DNA from: Anaerolineales bacterium
Lineage (GTDB): Bacteria; Chloroflexota; Anaerolineae; Anaerolineales; Villigracilaceae
Assembly (NCBI GenBank): GCA_017882065.1
Contig: JADGQD010000027.1
Span: 1 to 15,441 of the forward strand
Direction: 5' to 3'
Length of the DNA stretch: 15,441 nucleotides
Part shown: positions 7,552-14,048 of the stretch, in pieces
How positions within the stretch are numbered: the first letter of the stretch is position 1
Layout of the letters: each line of letters begins with the position of its first letter
Notes under the pieces: model-generated
What the model was told of the DNA's origin: nothing
The model's input: the letters and a program-made list of their open reading frames with translations, nothing else
The model's database searches: none
Position numbers and translations under genes: made by a program

Positions 7552-7866
7552 ATGCAAACCTGTTCCAAGTGCAATGCTTCTTCACCCGATAACGCCTTAA
7601 CCTGTGTCAACTGCAACGCCGACTTGATCGAATTCTCTGCCACTACGGTAGCGCTCAAGCGCATGCAGGCCAATCCGCGTATCAGCGGCATCCGCGTTTC
7701 AGTGGCGGACGATGCATGCCCGCATTGTTATGAGTTGTTGAAAACCTATCCAAAAAACAATGTGCCGCACCTGCCCCACGAGGGCTGTTCGCACGAGAAC
7801 GGCTGCCGGTGCTTCTATGAACCGGTGCTGGAAGAAACAGCACTTGTTGGAAAAGTTGCAGACTAA
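7552..7866 (+). CDS. Cysteine-rich small protein with N-terminal zinc ribbon and a second Cys/His cluster
   Basis: The 104-aa protein is not assigned to a named family. Residues 1-25 form a rubredoxin-knuckle zinc ribbon (C4-x2-C7 and C18-x2-C21, as in CSKC and CVNC). The second half has C56-PH-C59, then H73, H76, C79, H81, C85 and C87 within a compact LPHEGCSHENGCRCFYEP segment, which looks like a second metal site or possibly an HNH-like or treble-clef zinc fold. GGAG (7541-7544) lies seven bases before the ATG, which fixes the start; codons upstream are non-coding. It stands alone between two terminators. A structural or regulatory zinc-binding role is the only inference offered. Confidence 0.72.
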   Translation: MQTCSKCNASSPDNALTCVNCNADLIEFSATTVALKRMQANPRISGIRVSVADDACPHCYELLKTYPKNNVPHLPHEGCSHENGCRCFYEPVLEETALVGKVAD

Positions 7867-7876
7867 TTCTAACCAA

Positions 7877-7909
7877 CCCTCCCCCATAAAAAGGGGGAGG
7901 GTGATTTTT
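7877..7909 (+). terminator. Rho-independent terminator of the zinc-protein gene
   Basis: A 9-bp stem, CCCTCCCCC (7877-7885) with GGGGGAGGG (7893-7901), has an A-rich loop and a T-run at 7905-7909. The T-run overlaps the stop codon of the convergent hydrolase gene. On the minus strand the same stem is followed by only TTGGTT, so it is weaker for that direction. Confidence 0.85.
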
Positions 7910-8672
7910 ACAGCAAAGTTTTTAGCGCCTCCGCACTGACCTGCGGCGCTTCCATCATCGGCATGTGACCTACTCCCTCGATTTCAACAAGAGAACCTTT
8001 CTTCACCGCAGCCCGGACATCACGAGCACGCTCGATGGGCACAATTTTATCCGTCAGCCCGTGGATAATCGCCACCGGAAAATCGAAGGTGGAGAGAATA
8101 TCTGTTGAATCAGAACGGTCAGCCATCGCCCGCAGTGCCCCGGCCACGCCTTCCCGCGGCTGGCGCAGGATGAGTTGTTTCAAGGCTGCCTGTAAATCGG
8201 TGTTTGCTGTCAGCAGGGCAGGCATGGACTCGGCCACCTCGCCCACTCCGCTGGCTTCCACGCGATCTGCCATCTGGTAACGGACTACCTTCTTCTCGGG
8301 CGGGTCGGCATTCGCTTGCGAGGCGAGCAGCCCAAGGCCGCACAGGCGCGACGGATAACAACGCGCGAAGGCCAGGGCAATGTACCCACCCATCGAATGA
8401 CCGGCGATTACGGCTTTTTTGATCTTCAAAAAATCCAACAGGGCCGCGAGGTCCGCAGCCATATCGGTCAGCAGGGTTCGGGTCCGGACAGCTCCGGATT
8501 GCCCAAAGCCGCGCAGGTCAGGCAGAATCAGGTCAAAGTCCGGTTCAAGCAGGGGCACAACCGGGTTCCAGATGGTATGGTCGAGCGGATAGCCGTGGAT
8601 GAGCACCAGCGGCGTCCCGCGCCCCCGGCGTTCGTAAGCGAGTTCCAAACCGTTCACTGTTGTTTTCAGCAT
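7908..8672 (-). CDS. Alpha/beta-fold hydrolase
   Basis: The 254-aa protein has the full catalytic layout: oxyanion-hole HGYPLD (26-31), nucleophile elbow GHSMGG with Ser93, acid Asp208 in GLTDKIVP, and His236 in GVGHMPMMEAP. It is close to the BioH/esterase/3-oxoadipate enol-lactonase group; the substrate cannot be deduced. The ATG at 8670-8672 is preferred over an in-frame GTG two codons upstream because AGGTG sits eight bases before it. The start overlaps the stop of the exonuclease gene (ATGCTGA), so translation is likely coupled, and it is the last gene of the minus-strand train. Confidence 0.9.
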   Translation of the reverse strand: MLKTTVNGLELAYERRGRGTPLVLIHGYPLDHTIWNPVVPLLEPDFDLILPDLRGFGQSGAVRTRTLLTDMAADLAALLDFLKIKKAVIAGHSMGGYIALAFARCYPSRLCGLGLLASQANADPPEKKVVRYQMADRVEASGVGEVAESMPALLTANTDLQAALKQLILRQPREGVAGALRAMADRSDSTDILSTFDFPVAIIHGLTDKIVPIERARDVRAAVKKGSLVEIEGVGHMPMMEAPQVSAEALKTLL

Positions 8673-9205
8673 TTCCACTTCACCTGCACTTTCTGCTTGC
8701 TGCCCAAACGGGTGATGTAGTGGACGTAGCCGTTGGCGCAGCCGAACTCGTAAATTCGGCGGGTCACATCAACATCAACCTTGCAATATTCGGCCAGCTT
8801 TTCCAACTCTCCGGCGCGCCACCACGCCACTGCCTGGACGCCGGAGGCAGACTTCGTATCCCCAAGGGTGGCACGCGCCACCGAGTCCAGGCTGACGCGG
8901 AAACTGAGTGCGCGGAACAGGTCGTCCATGATGTCAAGGGTGGGCAGGAATTGCAGGCGTTCGTCCGGCGCGTAGGGGCGGAGGACTTCATAGTCGAAAC
9001 CTTTGATGTTGAACCCGACCACGCGCCCGGCGGATTTCAACTCGGTGATGAGCGTCGGGACATCTTTTTCCCAGTATACCGCGAAATCGTTCCGGATCGA
9101 GGACCAGGTGACCGCGCAGGAGACTTTTAGCGCCCCGATATTGTTCCTCCCGCCAACATCTTCGAACAGGTTCTGGGTTTCGATATCAAAGACGACAATG
9201 TTCAT
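8666..9205 (-). CDS. DnaQ/RNase H-fold 3'-5' exonuclease of the DEDDy type
   Basis: The 179-aa protein begins with exonuclease motif I, VVFDIET (D7, E9). Motif II is within GFNIKGFDYEVL (D71) and motif III is Y140-CKV-D144, the Y-x3-D pattern of DEDDy nucleases. It resembles the YprB-type or helicase-associated RNase H-like domain rather than polymerase epsilon subunits. Two-metal 3'-5' hydrolysis of DNA or RNA ends is expected. It starts three bases after the NUDIX stop, with AAAGG in the end of that gene as ribosome site, and overlaps the hydrolase start. Its place after a tRNA nucleotidyltransferase and a NUDIX gene hints at RNA end processing, but a DNA role is equally possible. Confidence 0.82.
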   Translation of the reverse strand: MNIVVFDIETQNLFEDVGGRNNIGALKVSCAVTWSSIRNDFAVYWEKDVPTLITELKSAGRVVGFNIKGFDYEVLRPYAPDERLQFLPTLDIMDDLFRALSFRVSLDSVARATLGDTKSASGVQAVAWWRAGELEKLAEYCKVDVDVTRRIYEFGCANGYVHYITRLGSKQKVQVKWKC

Positions 9206-9208
9206 TGC

Positions 9209-9763
9209 TCAACCTTTCGGGTTTGCAAGATATGTCTGCATAGCCATCCAACTCCCATGACGTTTTGGCGAGATGGGAGGAAATTCCTGCAAAGAAAAAA
9301 TCTTTGCCTTGCCTTCATCGCTGGCTCGCAATTCTCCGCCAACGGCTTGAGCCTCGAACATCACATAAACCATCGGCCCAGGCCATTCTTCAAAGTTACG
9401 GCAGAATGACCAGCCTAAAGAGCGAACGATCTCGATATTAAGCCCGGTTTCTTCGTGAGTCTCCCGTATTGCCGCTTCTTCTGGAGACTCCCCATATTCC
9501 ACTAGCCCAGCCGGGAGAGCTGCCGGAGCATCTACCGGCACATCGGGGGGAAGTATGGCGACGATGCCGTTCCCACTTTTGACAACCGTAGCGACAGCCA
9601 CAACATTCGACAGGGTAACGATCCAACCACATGCAGGGCAATGGACACGCGGGATATTATCGTCGAAAAGGATTTCTCGAGTTAGTTCGGCTCTGCACAT
9701 CGGACAGAATTGAAAGCGAAAGGCTGGGATTACATTATCAGGATAGGCGAGATTGGCTGTCAT
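9209..9763 (-). CDS. NUDIX hydrolase with N-terminal zinc ribbon
   Basis: The 184-aa protein carries a zinc ribbon (C20-x2-C23 and C42-x2-C45) followed by a NUDIX domain. The NUDIX box runs from G86 to L108 and fits G-x5-E-x7-R-E-x2-E-E-x-G: GLVEYGE, then REthEETGL. Zn-ribbon NUDIX proteins include NADH pyrophosphatase NudC and ADP-ribose or nucleotide-clean-up enzymes. The SQPWPFPxS motif of NudC is absent, so I do not call NudC. The box residues for Mg2+ binding are intact. The gene starts 23 bases after cca, with GGGAGG as ribosome site about nine bases upstream, and precedes the exonuclease by three bases. Confidence 0.88.
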   Translation of the reverse strand: MTANLAYPDNVIPAFRFQFCPMCRAELTREILFDDNIPRVHCPACGWIVTLSNVVAVATVVKSGNGIVAILPPDVPVDAPAALPAGLVEYGESPEEAAIRETHEETGLNIEIVRSLGWSFCRNFEEWPGPMVYVMFEAQAVGGELRASDEGKAKIFSLQEFPPISPKRHGSWMAMQTYLANPKG

Positions 9764-9786
9764 AGCATTCGGCCTCCCAACATAAG

Positions 9787-11550
9787 TTAATTTGAGCTTC
9801 CCTGTTTTGATAAATACTCGCGCGCGCAGGATAGCGCTTCTTCATGCGAAGATACTGTTCCAACCGCCTGGGCTTCGCGGATGGCTTCAAGCAGTTCACC
9901 GATTAGTTTTCCGGGTTGTAGGTTAAGTCCGCGCATCAGGTCGTCGCCATTGACCAGCGGCGTCGGGGCAATGGACTCGGCAGGTTTTTCGAACCAGTTT
10001 TCCAGCATCAGGCGGACAACATCCAGCGCGGCAGCCCAGGTTTCCTGCGGCAGGGTCTGCTCGTAGGTGGCACGCAGATCCGCGAGCGTCAAAAGGCAGA
10101 CATCCACCCCTGCCGCGCCGGTATCGCGGAAAAACCGGTAGACCGCGCGCCGCGAAGGCGGCTTGCCTTCCCGCACCAGCCGGTTGGTATGGAAAAGAAT
10201 TCGCATATGGTTGCGGATGACCGTCTGCAGGCGGGTCGCTTCATCGTTGCTCATTGCTAAAGCGCGCCCGCGGCTGGCAGCGATTTCCGCGCCCTGCTGG
10301 TCATGGTCCCAGAAGCGCAACTGCCCTTCCTCGTCCGCCTTCTTTGTCTGGGGCTTGGCCACATCATGGTAGAGCGCCGCCAGAAAGAGAAGACTGCGCA
10401 GGGACCGGTCGGATGTCAACGGGGCGGCGAAGGTTTCGCCAATCTGTTGACGGTAGCGGCCAATTCGCAGCACCATCAGTCCGTTGAGCAGGTCTGAGGC
10501 AGTATCGGGGTTATAGTCCGGTGCCAGCGCGGCGAGCACAGACTCCAGGTGGCTCACCGTCGCCAGCGTATGCTCCCAAACATCGTGGATGTGCGGCGCG
10601 GTCTGTTCCACGCCTTTCAGAGCGGAGAGCTCCGGCAAGACCTTGTCCAGCGCGCCGAGCAGGTCGAGGGCGCGCAGACAGACCGCAGGCTGCAAGCCAT
10701 CGAGGAGGCGGAAGAGTTCATCACGCATCCGCTCCGGAGAAATGTTTCCTAACAGGCCGACGGCTCCTTTCATCGCCTTGCGCGTCTCCGGCAGGATGTG
10801 AAAACCAAAATTCGCTGCCAGCCGGACTCCGCGCAGGATGCGCACCGGGTCATCTGCAAAGGTTGACGGTGAGCAGGCGCGCAGGCGCTTCTCTTTCAGG
10901 TCCATCGCCCCGCCGAGAGGATCATGGATCGTGTTGTCGCTGAGGTTGAGAGCAATCGCGTTAAGGGTGAAATCGCGGCCGAGCATATCCGCTTCCAGGT
11001 CCAGGCCGCGGAAGGCAGCAAAGTCCATCAGGCTGCGGGTTCCATCCTCGTTGGTCACAATGACGCGGCCGGTGTCACGTTCGGGGTCGAGCGGGTAGAA
11101 GTCCGCTTTCGAGATAGTCCCGGTTCCAGCACGGGGCGAGATAGTCCCGGTTCCAGCGGGGTAGTCCCGGTTCCCGCGTGGTAGTCCCGGTTCTCGGACG
11201 GGAGACGGGGCACGGGACAGGGTATTGGCAACGCGCCGGGCGATTTTAATGGCGTCCCGCTCCAGGACAAAGTCCAGGTCATGGATTTGGCGACCAAGCA
11301 GGGCGTCCCGCACCGCTCCGCCCACCAGGTAAACGGTCAGGCCGTCTGGCAAAGCTGCACGGACGGAGTCCAAAATCTGGGGGAAAGTCAGCGGAAAATT
11401 ACCTGGCATAAAAATAATCTCGGGCGTTTCCTTGTAACGAGACTGAGCTGCGCGGCGGGCTTGTTCGGGCGTGCCACCCTGGGCGATGATCCGGCCGCGC
11501 AGACGGGCAACCCAGCGGCCAGCATACAATTTTTCATCTTCTCCCGCCAT
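9787..11550 (-). CDS. cca: CCA-adding tRNA nucleotidyltransferase / poly(A) polymerase-type protein with extra N-terminal domain and internal repeat insertion
   Basis: The 587-aa protein has four parts. Residues about 8-50 (YAGRWVARLRGRIIAQGG to IIFMPG) resemble a DUF5678-type domain. The class II nucleotidyltransferase head has LVGGAVRDALLG (75-86) and the metal-binding pair D91-L-D93. GRDFTLNAIA (191-200) and DDPVRILRGVRLAANFGF (233-250) are the conserved B/C-type motifs. An HD phosphohydrolase-like domain follows (HDVWEH, LYHDVAKP, DHDQQGAE). Residues 113-148 are an in-frame insertion made of the 20-bp minisatellite found again near tdk; without it the text joins ANTLS to ADFYPLD as in ordinary family members. 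The ATG at 11548-11550 follows GGAGG; the longer TTG start is less likely. The position after hpt (17-bp gap) places it in the salvage operon. A poly(A) polymerase or CC/A-adding split cannot be excluded. Confidence 0.9.
   Translation of the reverse strand: MAGEDEKLYAGRWVARLRGRIIAQGGTPEQARRAAQSRYKETPEIIFMPGNFPLTFPQILDSVRAALPDGLTVYLVGGAVRDALLGRQIHDLDFVLERDAIKIARRVANTLSRAPSPVREPGLPRGNRDYPAGTGTISPRAGTGTISKADFYPLDPERDTGRVIVTNEDGTRSLMDFAAFRGLDLEADMLGRDFTLNAIALNLSDNTIHDPLGGAMDLKEKRLRACSPSTFADDPVRILRGVRLAANFGFHILPETRKAMKGAVGLLGNISPERMRDELFRLLDGLQPAVCLRALDLLGALDKVLPELSALKGVEQTAPHIHDVWEHTLATVSHLESVLAALAPDYNPDTASDLLNGLMVLRIGRYRQQIGETFAAPLTSDRSLRSLLFLAALYHDVAKPQTKKADEEGQLRFWDHDQQGAEIAASRGRALAMSNDEATRLQTVIRNHMRILFHTNRLVREGKPPSRRAVYRFFRDTGAAGVDVCLLTLADLRATYEQTLPQETWAAALDVVRLMLENWFEKPAESIAPTPLVNGDDLMRGLNLQPGKLIGELLEAIREAQAVGTVSSHEEALSCAREYLSKQGSSN
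11107..11214 (-). repeat. Minisatellite array inserted in frame within cca
   Basis: Four copies of the core RTAGTCCCGGTTCY (plus-strand reading) begin at 11114, 11141, 11161 and 11181. Three spacings are 20 or 27 bp. The array is followed on the plus strand by ACGGGGCACGGG, exactly as in the array near tdk. On the coding strand the 20-bp unit has no stop in any frame, so it reads as cycling EPGLPR / NRDY / AGTGT peptides and keeps cca open. Confidence 0.85.
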
Positions 11551-11567
11551 TCTCCCTCCTCGTTGGA

Positions 11568-12125
11568 TCAAGGCGTTTTCTTGTACTTCTTCAAGTCAGC
11601 CGAGGCGATGAAGCGCAGGTGACGGTAGTGTTCGTCAATATCGATCCCGTAGCCGAAAACGTATTTGTCGGGTATGTCGAAGCCGACGTAATCCACCGCC
11701 ACCGGCACCTCGCGGCGGTATTTCTTATCGAGCAGCACGCAGACTTGCAGGCTCTTCGGCTCGCGAGTTTTGAGCATTTGCAGAACGTGCGCCAGCGTGC
11801 GCCCGCTGTCCACAATGTCTTCGACCAGCAGCACGTTCATGCCTTCGATGTTGGTCATCAGGTCGAGGTTGACTCGTACATTGCCGCTGGAGGCATAATG
11901 CCCGACGCCGTAGGAGGAGAGCGACATGCAATCCAGGGTATGTGGGATGGTAAGATGACGGGTCAGGTCTGCGGTGAAAGTCAGCCCGCCGCGCAACAAA
12001 CAGACAATCAGCAGTTCCTGACCAGCGTAAGCGCGGCTGATCTGCGCGCCGAGTTCGGCAACGCGCGTCTCGATGGTCTTTTCGTCTACAAGAACTTCGT
12101 CAATGAACTCATGGTAATCTTGCAT
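11568..12125 (-). CDS. hpt: Hypoxanthine (guanine) phosphoribosyltransferase, paralog A
   Basis: The 185-aa protein transfers phosphoribose from PRPP to hypoxanthine or guanine in purine salvage. The PRPP-binding loop is LLVEDIVDSGRT, the pyrophosphate loop is LLRGG, the flexible loop carries MSLSSYG, and the C-terminus has KYVFGYGIDIDEHYRHL, typical of HPRT. Its ATG follows GGAG by five bases in an 11-base gap after the second hpt gene. By my hand alignment it is roughly 55-60% identical to that neighbour, and equally long. It ends 17 bases before cca. Substrate preference relative to the paralog is unknown: its purine-site lead-in reads VAVDYVGFDIPDK against VQIHYRGFSIPNK in the neighbour. 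Confidence 0.93.
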   Translation of the reverse strand: MQDYHEFIDEVLVDEKTIETRVAELGAQISRAYAGQELLIVCLLRGGLTFTADLTRHLTIPHTLDCMSLSSYGVGHYASSGNVRVNLDLMTNIEGMNVLLVEDIVDSGRTLAHVLQMLKTREPKSLQVCVLLDKKYRREVPVAVDYVGFDIPDKYVFGYGIDIDEHYRHLRFIASADLKKYKKTP

Positions 12126-12136
12126 GGCAACTCCTA

Positions 12137-12694
12137 TCAGGATGGCGGCTGGTATTTCTTAAGATCAACAACTGCGATGAAAGGCAGGTTGCGGTAATAC
12201 TCGTCCAGGTCGAGGCCGTAGCCAAAGACGAACTTGTTCGGGATGCTGAAACCGCGGTAGTGGATCTGGACGGATGTCTCGCGTCGCTCTTCCTTATCCA
12301 GCAGAGTACAGACTTTGAGACTGTGTGGCTGGCGGGTTTGCAGGAACTCCAGAACGTAGGCGATGGTATTGCCGCTATCCACGATGTCTTCGACCAGTAA
12401 AACATCCTTACTGCGGATATCGGTTTTCAGGTCAAGCGAGAGACGAACGCTCCCGCCTGACTGGCGCGCCCCTGTACCGTAGGATGAAACTGCCATGAAG
12501 TCTACTTGATGCGGGACAGTGATGTGCCGCATCAGGTCCACCAAAAAGACAATCCCGCCGCGCAGGATGCAGATGAGCAGCAGGTCTTTACCTATATAGT
12601 CGCGGTTGATCTCCTCCGCCAGTTCTTTGATGCGGGTCTGGAGAGTCTGTTCGTCAATCAAAATTTCAGCAAGGAAATCCTTATAATCCTGCAT
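12137..12694 (-). CDS. hpt: Hypoxanthine (guanine) phosphoribosyltransferase, paralog B
   Basis: This is a second 185-aa phosphoribosyltransferase in direct tandem with the previous gene. It has the same MQDY start, LRGG pyrophosphate loop, MAVSSYG loop, PRPP motif LLVEDIVDSGNT and ending KFVFGYGLDLDEYYRNLPFI. AGGAG lies five bases before the ATG at 12692-12694; the frame runs on upstream but in shadow of tdk. Both paralogs keep the catalytic core, so neither looks decayed. The pair most likely arose by tandem duplication followed by divergence, perhaps with one copy shifted towards another 6-oxopurine such as xanthine. It follows tdk by 28 bases. Confidence 0.93.
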   Translation of the reverse strand: MQDYKDFLAEILIDEQTLQTRIKELAEEINRDYIGKDLLLICILRGGIVFLVDLMRHITVPHQVDFMAVSSYGTGARQSGGSVRLSLDLKTDIRSKDVLLVEDIVDSGNTIAYVLEFLQTRQPHSLKVCTLLDKEERRETSVQIHYRGFSIPNKFVFGYGLDLDEYYRNLPFIAVVDLKKYQPPS

Positions 12695-12722
12695 ATTCAC
12701 TCCTGGCGCGGCAGCTCGCCCC

Positions 12723-13295
12723 CTAACGGGGGACTTCGTGATGAGCGCGGCAGCGCGCTTCATACATCTCCGCCGCACCGACGATGACCACCGGGTCGTC
12801 GTACCGGGCCGGTTCTCCGTTGACCAGGCGCTGGGTCCGGCTGGCCGGTTCACCGCAAACCATGCAGATGGCCTGGATTTTATCCACGTGCTCGGCACGC
12901 GCCATCAACACCGGCATCGGACCGAAGGGTTCGCCGCGAAAATCTGTATCCAGTCCCGCAACGATGACGCGGGTCTTCTTTGCAGCCAGTTCTTCAACAA
13001 CCTGGATGATTTCATCGTCGAAAAACTGAGCCTCGTCAATGGCGACGACAGTGGCGTCCTTGTCCAGCCGCTGACGGATATCCGCCGCCTTTTTGACCGG
13101 GATGGCGGCAAAATCGCTCCCGGCATGGGAGGTAACTTTCTCGACAGCATACCGCACATCAATGGCAGGCTTGAAAACCTGTACGTGCTGACGGGCGATC
13201 GTCGCCCGGCGCAAGCGGCGGATAAGCTCGTCGGTCTTGCCGCTGAACATCGAACCACAAATAACTTCAACCGAACCGGGGTTATGTGGTGTCAT
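12723..13295 (-). CDS. tdk: Thymidine kinase (type II, zinc-binding)
   Basis: The 190-aa enzyme phosphorylates thymidine with ATP in pyrimidine salvage. The P-loop is GSMFSGKT (14-21). VVAIDEAQFF carries D87-E88, with the Glu as general base. The lasso/lid region is GLDTDFRGEPFG, and zinc is held by C144-x2-C147 and C182-x2-H185 (the CRxH variant). Length is normal. I choose the ATG at 13293-13295: it gives the classical short N-terminus before EVICGSMFSGKT and has GAGGAG close upstream. An ATG nine codons earlier is possible, and the frame stays open through the upstream minisatellite only because that repeat has no stops in this direction. Its stop codon lies in a CCCCC-TAAC-GGGGG hairpin (12719-12732). 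It heads the salvage gene train. Confidence 0.94.
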   Translation of the reverse strand: MTPHNPGSVEVICGSMFSGKTDELIRRLRRATIARQHVQVFKPAIDVRYAVEKVTSHAGSDFAAIPVKKAADIRQRLDKDATVVAIDEAQFFDDEIIQVVEELAAKKTRVIVAGLDTDFRGEPFGPMPVLMARAEHVDKIQAICMVCGEPASRTQRLVNGEPARYDDPVVIVGAAEMYEARCRAHHEVPR

Positions 13296-13333
13296 AATCT
13301 CCTCATTTGCCCTTACCTCCATCCCCTCTCTCA

Positions 13334-13451
13334 GTAGTCCCGGTTCCCGCGAGGTAGCCCCGGTTCCTGCGAGGTAGTCCCGGTTCCTGCGAGGTAGTCC
13401 CGGTTCCTGCGAGGTAGCCCCGGTTCCCGCACGGGGCACGGGGCACGGGGC
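13334..13451 (-). repeat. 20-bp-period minisatellite with G-rich tail, upstream of tdk
   Basis: Five near-identical 20-bp units, GTAGYCCCGGTTCCYGCGAG on the plus strand, begin at 13334, 13354, 13374, 13394 and 13414. The last one runs into three copies of ACGGGGC (13431-13451). There are no spacers, so this is not CRISPR. The array fills most of the region between the rpmE terminator and tdk and must be transcribed or contain the tdk promoter, since no other promoter is seen. The same core occurs inside cca. Confidence 0.93.
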
Positions 13452-13474
13452 AATGGGAAAGGGGTGAGGGGATG

Positions 13475-13517
13475 AAAAAATAATCAAACAGGCAGATGCA
13501 CATAGCATCTGCCTGTT
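13475..13517 (-). terminator. Terminator-like hairpin after the ribosomal operon
   Basis: A 13-bp perfect stem (AACAGGCAGATGC with GCATCTGCCTGTT, loop 13500-13504) lies 33 bases past the rpmE stop. On the minus strand it is followed after six bases by a run of six T (13480-13475). The gap before the T-run is longer than in textbook terminators, but strength and position fit the end of the L21-L27-L31 operon. Confidence 0.72.
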
Positions 13518-13549
13518 AAGTTTACCTGATTATTGGCTTTCGACAAGCC

Positions 13550-14029
13550 CTACGCAGCGGGAGTTTCCGCAGTTTCAGGAAGGTTATAGCCTAGAGCGCG
13601 CAGTTTCCTCTTAATGTCAATCAGCGACTTGCGGCCAAAGCCTTCGATCGCCAGCACGGCTTCCTCACCCTCGCCAAGTTTCGCCAGGAATTGACCAACT
13701 TCCTTGATGCCCGCCTTCTCCAACGCGGCCACGGGGCGGGCGGCCAATTCCAGTTCCGCGATCGGGCGCTTGGGAGACACCTTGGACTCAGCGCGGGTCT
13801 TCTTCTCTTCAACATAAGTCTGGCGGACCTGTAGCTTCTTATAGAAGCGGTCCACCTGACCTTCAATGTCCGCCATACGGCCCTGCTCGCCGGTGAAAAA
13901 CGGATGGCAATTCGAGCAGGTTTCGACGCGGATTTCTTGCTTGGTCGAACCGGTTGTCCAGGTAGTGCCGCAAGAGGCGCAGGTCACTTTGGTATCCGGG
14001 TAATAAGTCGGATGAATACCCTGTTTCAT
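13550..14029 (-). CDS. rpmE: Ribosomal protein L31 fused to an RNA polymerase alpha-CTD-like domain
   Basis: The 159-aa protein is about twice normal L31 length. Residues 1-70 are zinc-type L31: KQGIHPTYYPDTKV, C17-x2-C20, C38-x2-C41, then HPFFTGEQG and a final FYKKL. A charged linker (70-88) leads to residues about 90-150, which align with the C-terminal domain of RNA polymerase alpha: ELELAARPVAALEKAGI corresponds to ELTVRSANCLK and onwards, and GFGRKSLIDIKRKL to LGKKSLTEIKDVL. Arg98 matches E. coli R265, and Gly-Arg-Lys-Ser matches the G296-S299 helix contact; N268 is replaced by Ala. So the main DNA-backbone contacts of the HhH fold are kept. The start has AAGGA seven bases upstream. It is last in the L21-L27-L31 operon. 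A link between ribosome and DNA, RNA or polymerase is inference. Confidence 0.93.
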   Translation of the reverse strand: MKQGIHPTYYPDTKVTCASCGTTWTTGSTKQEIRVETCSNCHPFFTGEQGRMADIEGQVDRFYKKLQVRQTYVEEKKTRAESKVSPKRPIAELELAARPVAALEKAGIKEVGQFLAKLGEGEEAVLAIEGFGRKSLIDIKRKLRALGYNLPETAETPAA

Positions 14030-14048
14030 TTCAAGATCCTTTCGCCGG

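Noticed and set aside
12738..13337. A 199-codon plus-strand frame opposite tdk
   Set aside because: It is antisense to thymidine kinase with intact motifs; composition is that of a mirrored coding strand.
13334..13451. A short CRISPR-like repeat array
   Set aside because: The 20-bp units are directly adjacent without unique spacers, and no cas gene is near; it is a minisatellite.
13296..13508. A 71-residue N-terminal extension of thymidine kinase
   Set aside because: It consists of translated minisatellite and terminator sequence; the frame is open only because the repeat lacks stops on this strand.
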